Shown here: positions 9,322 to 15,705 of the stretch, one piece after another
How positions within the stretch are numbered: the first letter of the stretch is position 1
Layout of the letters: each line of letters starts with the position of its first letter
Notes under the pieces: generated by a model
Databases searched by the model: none
Told to the model about the DNA's origin: nothing
The model's input: the letters and a program-made list of their open reading frames with translations, nothing else
Program-made: the position numbers and the translations under genes
Source of the DNA: CALTSX01 sp051647685
GTDB lineage: Bacteria; Chlamydiota; Chlamydiia; Chlamydiales; CALTSX01
Assembly: GCA_051647685.1 (NCBI GenBank)
Contig: JBOFEG010000028.1
Coordinates: forward strand, 1 to 64,000
Length of the DNA: 64,000 nucleotides
Direction: 5' to 3'

Positions 9322-9930
9322 CTACGGACAAAAAGGAAGAGCTGTGAAGAACATAGAAACTGCAGCCGCAGTACCTTCTATAGCACTCACGGTGCCTGCA
9401 ATACCGAGAGTTCCACCGATAGCGGCTGTTGTTTCTGCAACTGCGACGGCAGATCCAGCAGCAACATGTCCAACTGCTCGAGTCACTGCTGCAGCTGCAG
9501 CACCTACTCCGGCAGCAGTGGTCATTACACTACCTATTGCTGCGCCAGCCATACCGCCAGTTGCTCCAACAGCGCCGGCAATACCACCATAAATAACAGC
9601 TTTAGTTCCCCAATAAGCTATGGCACCACAAATTGGACCACCGCCTTTTCCACTGATCCCAAGTCTAAGTTTATAATCTTCCCCAACTGCCTCAAGATAA
9701 ATTTTCCCCACTTCTAAAACCCTTTCAAGGGAATGATTGGAAGGAGTAAGTTCAAGCCCTCGAGAAAGGTCATATGGCTGTACATATCTTTTTTCGCCAG
9801 ATGGAAGTTATATAAAAAAGCATTTATTTCCGTACCCGACAGATAATTCTCTAAGAGGATGGGAAGTAACTATATGCTGTTTCGAGATAAAAAATTCTCC
9901 TGGCTTACAAGGAACTGTTATAGGTAACAC
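9322..9930 (-). pseudogene. Gly/Ala-rich hydrophobic protein gene interrupted by one in-frame stop
   Basis: From a GTG at 9930, with AAGGAG five bases upstream, the minus strand reads 40 codons (LPITVPCKPGEFFIS... GNKCFFI), then a single TAA at 9808-9810. It then continues in the same frame for 161 protein-like codons: PSGEKRYVQPYDLSRG, VGKIYLEAVGEDYKLRLG, then a Gly/Ala-rich hydrophobic tail with repeated GxxxG spacing. A GTG at 9711 could start a 129-residue remainder. The tail resembles glycine-zipper pore-forming or bacteriocin-like peptides in composition only. Either the gene is newly broken, the stop is suppressed, or the distal part restarts internally. The 73-residue membrane protein follows directly. 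Confidence 0.65.
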
Positions 9931-10182
9931 ATAAACTCCTTTTTTGATTTTTCGGCAAGAATTTATTTAATAAGAGATTATTTAGCAAGATTATTTATGA
10001 AATTTTTTTTGAAGCTATTTCGATACAATATTAAGCTTTGTGTTTTGTAGGAAATGTAAAATTGTCAGAATAACTCCAACGCCTGAAACCTATACACTCA
10101 CTTATCTTAGCTAGATATTTTTAAATAAGTGTAGATATAGTGAAATGCATAGCTTAGTTTGGTTAGTCTTTTTAAGATTATT

Positions 10183-10755
10183 TTAATTTAAACTCAAATC
10201 TTCTGGAATCATAGAAAGAGAGGCGTATTTCCCTCCCATATCTCTCAATACTGTCTGCCACAGATTCTCTGGATTCACCTCAAAAATATGTCGGTAAGAG
10301 GCTTGGAAGGGAAACCATACGCCATCGACAAATTCTCTTTCTAAAAATCCGGGACCCCATCCGCAATAGCCAAAACAAAGTAGAATAGGACTATCCGTTG
10401 TTTGACGAATTGCCGATTGCAAAAACTGAAGATCTCCTCCTAAATATACATTTTCGCAAATCTCAAGTGTCTGTTCCGGAATTACGGGAGAGGAGTGGAG
10501 GAGCATCATTTGATTGGTTTGCATTGGACCTCCCGCTCTCAGTTGCAAATTGGCTTGTTTAATACTATCGAGTTCTACGAGCTCTTCCGGAATATCAATA
10601 GTTAGCGGTTTATTGAGTATGAGACCAAAGGATCCGGATGGGCTGTGTTCACATAGCAGGATCACACTGCGAAAAAATAGTCCTATATCGATTTCTGGAC
10701 TAGCCACTAAAAATATTCCCTTCGAGAGTTTTAAATTAGATGACAATGAACTCAT
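10183..10755 (-). CDS. yqgE: YqgE/AlgH family protein
   Basis: 190 residues matching the YqgE/AlgH (DUF179) family: an N-terminal GIFLVASPEIDIGLFFRSVI, HSPSGSFGLILNKPL, an RAGGPMQTNQM motif near 92-102, and LCFGYCGWGPGFLE near 144-157. The biochemical role is unresolved in any organism. The ATG overlaps the mlaD stop as ATGA (10752-10755), so it is translated as the last gene of the mla-type operon. Its last 17 codons are partly duplicated at 9027-9077, making its 3' end the edge of the accessory cluster. Confidence 0.9.
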   Translation of the reverse strand: MSSLSSNLKLSKGIFLVASPEIDIGLFFRSVILLCEHSPSGSFGLILNKPLTIDIPEELVELDSIKQANLQLRAGGPMQTNQMMLLHSSPVIPEQTLEICENVYLGGDLQFLQSAIRQTTDSPILLCFGYCGWGPGFLEREFVDGVWFPFQASYRHIFEVNPENLWQTVLRDMGGKYASLSMIPEDLSLN

Positions 10756-11708
10756 GGTACCTCAAGATTTTCTTTCGAGTTATGATTACATGTGCGAGAA
10801 ATCTTCCTGTCTGGCATGGACAAAGAAGAACAGCTCGCCCTTTTTATTTTTTCTTTTTGCCATTGTTTATTGAGATTAAACAGCAATCCATACCGATTGA
10901 TATCGTTTAGTAATAGATCTACTTTTTTCAAAATACCATCGAGGTGGTAATAGAATTCTTCTTCTTGGCAAATCTTTCCGAGCGTTCCATTACCATGCAT
11001 TACACTCTGCGAGAACATAGTAATATCGCTGCAAACCGATTGGATATAGGTCAGGAGTTCGGTGAGTTTCGGGATGAAATGGCTTGTATTCATCGTTTTT
11101 GTAAATGCATTGACCTCGCTTGTCGCTTGGGACAAGTGCTCCAGTGTTTGGCCAAGTGAGATGCTGTGTTGCTGCATCGATGCCGATAAGGTGAGCAATA
11201 CAGATTCCACTGTTTTTCCTAGATGAATCAATTGTTGCATCGTGTTTTCTAGCGGATCGCAAGAATCCCCATACATTGGGAGTTGTTCGGTTACACGGCG
11301 AGCTAAACTATCTTTTGGAATCGGTTTAGGAATAATAGCAATAGCTTTTTCACCGAGTAAGCCCATAGTCTGTGGGATGACGAGATCGCTGTGATACACT
11401 TCTATACTAGAATCTATATGAAGAGCGAGCTCATAAAAATAAAGAGCTTTTTCCGATCCAGAAATTTGTCGATCACTAGATAGAGTTCGAATCGTGCGAA
11501 CCTCTCCGATAGGATTTCCCGCAAAGAGCACTTGTGTGCCCGGAGTAATTCCATTGATAGTGGTAAATCTTACAAAAATTCGTTGTTTCCCATTCCCACT
11601 TTTTGGGTTAATAAAAAAGAGAAAGGCAGAGACGGATAGGAGGGAGAAAAACACAAATATTCCTAAGAAAATATTTTTACCCGTATTTTTTTTATATATC
11701 GTTAGCAT
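10752..11708 (-). CDS. mlaD: MlaD-like MCE-domain lipid transport protein
   Basis: Substrate-binding MCE protein of an Mla-type ABC system that moves phospholipids between membranes. One N-terminal signal anchor (IFLGIFVFFSLLSVSAFLFFI, about 13-33) precedes the MCE domain (about 43-120; FVRFTTINGITPGTQVLFAG, PIGEVRTI). A long helical C-terminal region follows that could form the periplasmic tunnel or needle. The start lies inside the 3' end of mlaF (17-base overlap) and the stop overlaps yqgE, so translation of the operon is coupled throughout. Length 318 residues. Confidence 0.88.
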   Translation of the reverse strand: MLTIYKKNTGKNIFLGIFVFFSLLSVSAFLFFINPKSGNGKQRIFVRFTTINGITPGTQVLFAGNPIGEVRTIRTLSSDRQISGSEKALYFYELALHIDSSIEVYHSDLVIPQTMGLLGEKAIAIIPKPIPKDSLARRVTEQLPMYGDSCDPLENTMQQLIHLGKTVESVLLTLSASMQQHSISLGQTLEHLSQATSEVNAFTKTMNTSHFIPKLTELLTYIQSVCSDITMFSQSVMHGNGTLGKICQEEEFYYHLDGILKKVDLLLNDINRYGLLFNLNKQWQKEKIKRASCSSLSMPDRKISRTCNHNSKENLEVP

Positions 11709-12459
11709 AGCGCGTATTTCTCATCATTTTTTTGAGCGATGTAATCGTTGGATGGCTCGATTGTAAAAATTTTTCTGGAGTATCGATACAAGCAATAATC
11801 CCATCCTCTGCAAGAGCCAGTCTGTCTGCAATATACGACGCCGAAAACATATCGTGTGTCACTACAATGCTTGTCACGCTCATTTCTTCTTTTGTTCTAA
11901 CAATAACATCATTAATCTGCATAGCCGTTATGGGATCCAGTCCAGCTGTGGGTTCATCGTATAATAAATATTTGGGTCCATAGGCGAGTAACCTTGCGAT
12001 ACCGGTTCTTTTTTTCATTCCACCTGATAATTCATAGGGCATTTTCATCTGACTACCCGCTAGTCCTACTATTTCTAATGCTTGCTCTACTTTTTCTTCA
12101 ATTTCTTTTGTACTGTAGGCTCTACCGCTTATAGGGTCTCCATGTTGCTTTAGATGAAAAGCTACATTCTCTCCTACTGTCATAAAATCGAAGAGAGCCG
12201 CTTCTTGAAACAACATTCCCATAGGTCGTATGGCCGCATACAGTTTATTCCCATATAACTCAGACACCCGCGTGTTGTCTATCTCAATTGTTCCAGCATC
12301 TGGTTTTTCAATTCCGATCAAATGTTTTAAAAAGATACTCTTTCCAACGCCTGATCTACCAATAATCACAAGAGTCTCTCCTGTATGAATATATATAGAA
12401 AGCCCTTGTAATACGCTGGTCTCTTTAAACTTTTTCCATATGTTATCTACTCTGATCAT
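11692..12459 (-). CDS. mlaF: MlaF-like ABC transporter ATP-binding protein
   Basis: Cytosolic ATPase of the lipid-transport ABC system. 255 residues with Walker A GRSGVGKS near 34-41, the ABC signature LSGGMKKR near 143-150, Walker B YLLYDEPTAGLD near 164-175, and the H-loop THD. The LSGGM form and lengths are typical of MlaF. The ATG directly abuts the mlaE stop (12459/12460), so the permease and ATPase are translationally linked. Confidence 0.92.
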   Translation of the reverse strand: MIRVDNIWKKFKETSVLQGLSIYIHTGETLVIIGRSGVGKSIFLKHLIGIEKPDAGTIEIDNTRVSELYGNKLYAAIRPMGMLFQEAALFDFMTVGENVAFHLKQHGDPISGRAYSTKEIEEKVEQALEIVGLAGSQMKMPYELSGGMKKRTGIARLLAYGPKYLLYDEPTAGLDPITAMQINDVIVRTKEEMSVTSIVVTHDMFSASYIADRLALAEDGIIACIDTPEKFLQSSHPTITSLKKMMRNTRYANDI

Positions 12460-13254
12460 TTAACTACCGAGCCCATGAAATTGCATAATATTGAGTCCCA
12501 GAGTCATTAAAAAATTTGTGAGAAGGATAGAAGAATAGCAAAGCACTACAGAACTCGTAATCGATTTACCAACACCAACCGCCCCACCTTGAGTAGTGAG
12601 TCCCTTATAACAAGAGATCGTAATAATTAAGATGCCAAAGACAATAGATTTAATCAGACATACACCTACATCAAAATTGGAAATATACATTTGAATAGGA
12701 GAGAGAAAATTCTGCATAGGCATATGAAAAAAATAGACAGAAATTAAATATCCCCCGAAAATTCCCATAATTACGCTAAAAATAGTTAGCAGTGGGACCA
12801 TAACTAGGCAAGCAATAAATCTTGGAATTATGAGATAGTGGATGGGGCTTGTAGAAAGAGAGGTAAAGGCATTGATTTGCTCAGTAACAGTCATTGCAGA
12901 TAGCTCTGCACATACAGAAGCGCCCACTCTACCGGTCACCATAAAGGCAGTAAGTATCGGACCGAGCTCTGATATAATCGGTTTTGCAACCATAATTCCA
13001 GCGGCTCCCGCGAATCCCCTCGCTCCCAATTGATAAAAAGATTGCGTTGCAAGGACGAGTCCAGTAGAAAATCCAGTGATAGCTACAATCGGTAGAGATA
13101 AGATTCCCGTTCGATAGAGTTGTTCATACACGAGCGAAGCAGAGGGTGCTTTTCGGAATAAAGAACAAATCACTTCTATATTAAAGCGCAAGTATTCGCC
13201 AATTTGTGCAAAAATACTTAGAGGTTTACTCAGAGAAGAGGGAATCAATCGCAT
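12460..13254 (-). CDS. mlaE: MlaE-like ABC transporter permease
   Basis: Inner-membrane permease of the MlaE family, 264 residues. It has an N-terminal amphipathic region, about five hydrophobic segments, and the family hallmarks GFSTGLVLATQSFYQLG and ELGPILTAFMVTGRVGAS-type sequence in the first half. It is first in the operon mlaE-mlaF-mlaD-yqgE on the minus strand. MlaA, MlaB and MlaC homologues are not in this window. Probably maintains outer-membrane lipid asymmetry or imports lipid from the host. Confidence 0.9.
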   Translation of the reverse strand: MRLIPSSLSKPLSIFAQIGEYLRFNIEVICSLFRKAPSASLVYEQLYRTGILSLPIVAITGFSTGLVLATQSFYQLGARGFAGAAGIMVAKPIISELGPILTAFMVTGRVGASVCAELSAMTVTEQINAFTSLSTSPIHYLIIPRFIACLVMVPLLTIFSVIMGIFGGYLISVYFFHMPMQNFLSPIQMYISNFDVGVCLIKSIVFGILIITISCYKGLTTQGGAVGVGKSITSSVVLCYSSILLTNFLMTLGLNIMQFHGLGS

Positions 13255-13316
13255 GCGTCCTTTTAAATGTGATAGTATATGAACGCTTTGTTTCCCTCAA
13301 TCCCAGCATCTATTAA

Positions 13317-13784
13317 TTATTTCCCTAATTGATGCGCATGTGAATCCTTAGCATTTTGAAGAGTTTGCTGTAATCGATCCCCTTTGTTGGCTTCTGTATT
13401 ATCAGCTTGTCTAATAGTTTCTAATTTTTTCTCTGCAGTTATTTCATCACACTTCACAAGAGAAAGTTTTCTATCGTGCCAAGGATTAACGATTTTCTCA
13501 CAATTGTCATATATAAAAATACTCTTGGGTATCACGTTAATAAGGTTATTGAATATTCCATCTGTTTTTTTTACAACGGTGTAGATAAATGGACACAGTA
13601 CTTGTAATATTACACGTCCACCAATCATATAAAAAGACTTTTCTAAATAAAATCTAGATTCATTGCAAAAAGATTTAAATAATTCTTTTGTAAAATGATT
13701 TGTTATATTTTGATAGTATTGATACGCTTTTGACCCCTGGTCAATCAACGCATTTTGGGATCTTGTAAGTAGGTGAAATAGCAT
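13317..13784 (-). CDS. Hypothetical protein downstream of a type III translocator-like cluster
   Basis: 155 residues, not recognised. It has one hydrophobic stretch in the middle (MIGGRVILQVLCPFIYTVV, about 53-71) between helical polar regions, and a C-terminal third rich in Asp, Glu, Gln and Lys with coiled-coil potential. No signal peptide. It follows the translocator-like gene on the same strand, separated by a duplicated remnant, so it may be a secreted partner, in the place CopD takes relative to CopB in Chlamydia. Sequence alone does not prove that. Confidence 0.5.
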   Translation of the reverse strand: MLFHLLTRSQNALIDQGSKAYQYYQNITNHFTKELFKSFCNESRFYLEKSFYMIGGRVILQVLCPFIYTVVKKTDGIFNNLINVIPKSIFIYDNCEKIVNPWHDRKLSLVKCDEITAEKKLETIRQADNTEANKGDRLQQTLQNAKDSHAHQLGK

Positions 13785-13800
13785 ACTAACATCCTTTTAT

Positions 13801-13879
13801 GTTATGGCAGCTTTAATCGCTGCCAGTTGATTCTACAATTGAGTATAATCGGTTGTTATAAAAAATCTTTCTTTTTTCA
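13801..13879 (-). pseudogene. Duplicated, decayed 3' end of the upstream translocator-like gene
   Basis: Minus-strand translation reads RFFITTDYTQL, stop, NQLAAIKAAIT. The end of the neighbouring gene reads KFFSMTTDYTQLQNKIATAGPV. DNA similarity is clear over about 60 bases (the GTATAATC-GTTGT core is shared), with a Gln codon changed to TAG. It lies directly downstream of the intact gene, indicating a partial tandem duplication that has decayed. Confidence 0.65.
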
Positions 13880-13916
13880 ACCATTATTACAATCGGAAAA
13901 CTCCTTGTCTTTTCGA

Positions 13917-14771
13917 TTATACGGGACCTGCTGTGGCAATTTTATTTTGTAATTGGGTATAATCAGTTGTCATAGAAAAAAACTTTCCTTTTGCACTAAT
14001 CATTTTAATAGCGCGAGAAATATCTGTACTAACTTTTTTAAGTTCAGCATCGATGTTTTTTATCGCTTTTTTTGCTAAAACCTGATCACTACATATAGAA
14101 TTATTATGTATAGTATAGAAAGAATTAGTTATAACGGGAACAGTCTGTAAAAAAGTTGTAATATAGGAAAATATACTAGTAGGATTCATAAAGATTATAT
14201 AAAGATTAAAAATAGCGATAAAACCACTAGGCATATATTTTGGAATTTCGGTACCTATCATTTTCAATCCGGCAATTGAAAAACCTATGATACTTGTACA
14301 AATAGCGGAGATTTTTGATAGAGGGTCTTCAAAGGAAAAACCCAGATAGAGCGCAATTATACTAATACAGAGGGGAAGCGCTATATCTGTAATAGTAGGT
14401 TTCAAAAAATTTAGTGTTGAGTCGGAACTTTTATTAAGGTCAACCATTTTTTTCTTTGCTTCAAGCAAAGCTTCAGTTAACTTTTCTTGTTTTTCATACA
14501 AATACTTGATTTGGCTTTCTTGCATTTTTTGCGAGCGATCAAAAGCATCTATCAACAGCTCTTTCATAGAGAGATTTGGTTTTTCTATCTCTTGGAGGTC
14601 AGAGGGATGAACGAGATTTGGTTTAGAACACTTAGCAGGAGCAGAGAGATCATAATTCTCGCTATTAGCATGTAAGAAAGCCGGTGAACTTTTTACAATA
14701 GAGATTTCTTCATTTGTTGAATAAGTATTTATGGGCTTAGATAAAAAGGATACAGGAGTTTTTATTTCCAT
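13917..14771 (-). CDS. Probable type III secretion translocator-like membrane protein
   Basis: A 284-residue protein encoded directly after an LcrH/SycD-like chaperone. Layout resembles YopB/CopB-type hydrophobic translocators: a polar N-terminus without signal peptide, a helical segment with coiled-coil character (about 80-125, AFDRSQKMQESQIKYLYEKQ), then three hydrophobic stretches (ITDIALPLCISIIALYLGF, SAICTSIIGFSIAGLKMIG, SGFIAIFNLYIIFM) and a helical tail. I chose the ATG at 14771 because GGAG lies six bases upstream; a start at 14783 has no such site. Identification rests on context and architecture. It could also be an inclusion-membrane protein. Confidence 0.6.
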   Translation of the reverse strand: MEIKTPVSFLSKPINTYSTNEEISIVKSSPAFLHANSENYDLSAPAKCSKPNLVHPSDLQEIEKPNLSMKELLIDAFDRSQKMQESQIKYLYEKQEKLTEALLEAKKKMVDLNKSSDSTLNFLKPTITDIALPLCISIIALYLGFSFEDPLSKISAICTSIIGFSIAGLKMIGTEIPKYMPSGFIAIFNLYIIFMNPTSIFSYITTFLQTVPVITNSFYTIHNNSICSDQVLAKKAIKNIDAELKKVSTDISRAIKMISAKGKFFSMTTDYTQLQNKIATAGPV

Positions 14772-15166
14772 ACAGAACTCCAACGAGTTTCTAAAAGAGT
14801 TATTTGATTTTGTAGATAGAGGTCATTTGCATTAGAAGGTTCTGAAAATAATTGTTTAGCACTTTTTAAGACTCCCAAAGCTTGTTGAATAGCCTCTAAA
14901 GAAATGAGACACTCTGCCAAATGTAGATAGGCAAAAAGACAAGTGGGCGTTATATGTATTAAACTAGACCAGCTATAGATAGCGCGATGATAATCTCCAC
15001 TTGCTTGTAAAGAGGCTGCCCATGCTTGGAGATAAGGAGGATAAGTCGGATCTATTGTAATCAGTTCTTGAAATATTTCTATTGCTTTAGGATAGTTTTC
15101 AGTTTTATAGAGATAATATCCGCGAGAATAGAGGTTTTCAAGTTCTTCAATCGAGAATAGATTCAT
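14762..15166 (-). CDS. TPR protein, LcrH/SycD-like type III secretion chaperone
   Basis: 134 residues made almost wholly of tetratricopeptide repeats, e.g. YSRGYYLYKTENYPKAIEIF (about 13-32), YLQAWAASLQASGDYHRAIY and AYLHLAECLISLEAIQQALG. Three TPRs in a small acidic protein immediately before a hydrophobic secreted candidate is the pattern of class II chaperones (SycD/LcrH/IpgC), which bind translocators in the cytosol before secretion. It overlaps the start region of the downstream gene. An ordinary TPR scaffold is the alternative. Confidence 0.7.
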   Translation of the reverse strand: MNLFSIEELENLYSRGYYLYKTENYPKAIEIFQELITIDPTYPPYLQAWAASLQASGDYHRAIYSWSSLIHITPTCLFAYLHLAECLISLEAIQQALGVLKSAKQLFSEPSNANDLYLQNQITLLETRWSSVWK

Positions 15167-15169
15167 TTT

Positions 15170-15619
15170 CTACTTAACCACACTATTATGTATGATGCTC
15201 TTTTTGGAATCAGAGTCTATTTTTAGAGTTTCTAACAATATATTGGAGACAGAATGGTAGTTTTTGACCGATAAATCGAGCAAATTAACTTCTTTGGCTT
15301 GTTCATTATTACAGAGCAATTGGAAGTAATCCATCTGATTTTGTACTTTTTCATTCACCTCCTGAGAACTGCTATTTTCCCAAGAAATAGGTGTAGTACT
15401 AAAGGAGGGTACTGCTTGGTTTGCATCTTGCAAAAGCTTTTTGTATTCCGCTTCTATGCAACGACCTCCCAATATTTGTAAAACTATTTCTTGTGAACGA
15501 GTTGCTAACTCTGCAAGTTTGGCAGTGCGTTGGTTATGTACTAAAACACTATTCTGGACCTGGTTATCGAGCGTTTCTTGTAGTTGTATACTTAAATATG
15601 CTTGATTGATTTCACTCAT
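15170..15619 (-). CDS. Small helical protein, first gene of the translocator-like operon
   Basis: 149 residues, mostly helical, Gln/Asn/Leu-rich, without signal peptide or membrane segment. Three bases separate it from the chaperone gene, so it starts the unit 15619-13317. In Chlamydia small unannotated proteins also accompany the LcrH-CopB-CopD genes, so it may be a secreted or co-chaperone component. I cannot assign it by motif. Confidence 0.55.
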   Translation of the reverse strand: MSEINQAYLSIQLQETLDNQVQNSVLVHNQRTAKLAELATRSQEIVLQILGGRCIEAEYKKLLQDANQAVPSFSTTPISWENSSSQEVNEKVQNQMDYFQLLCNNEQAKEVNLLDLSVKNYHSVSNILLETLKIDSDSKKSIIHNSVVK

Positions 15620-15705
15620 ATCATTCCTTAAAAAAATATTTCATAATATAATCCAGAATACACACTTTTAAGGCAACAGAAATCGAGCAGAAAAAAGATA
15701 CTTAT

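Noticed and set aside
9227..9934. Plus-strand Ala/Pro/Ser-rich frames (9227-9592, 9466-9717, 9737-9934)
   Set aside because: They are antisense to the glycine/alanine-rich minus-strand frame; low complexity explains their openness, and the minus-strand reading has a ribosome site and a linked downstream gene.
10021..10182. Possible tRNA or hairpin RNA downstream of yqgE
   Set aside because: A seven-base CACTTAT/ATAAGTG pairing exists, but there is no cloverleaf, no T run and a long loop.
11494..11766. Plus-strand 90-residue frame opposite mlaD/mlaF
   Set aside because: Shadow of well-recognised MCE and ABC genes; no independent evidence.
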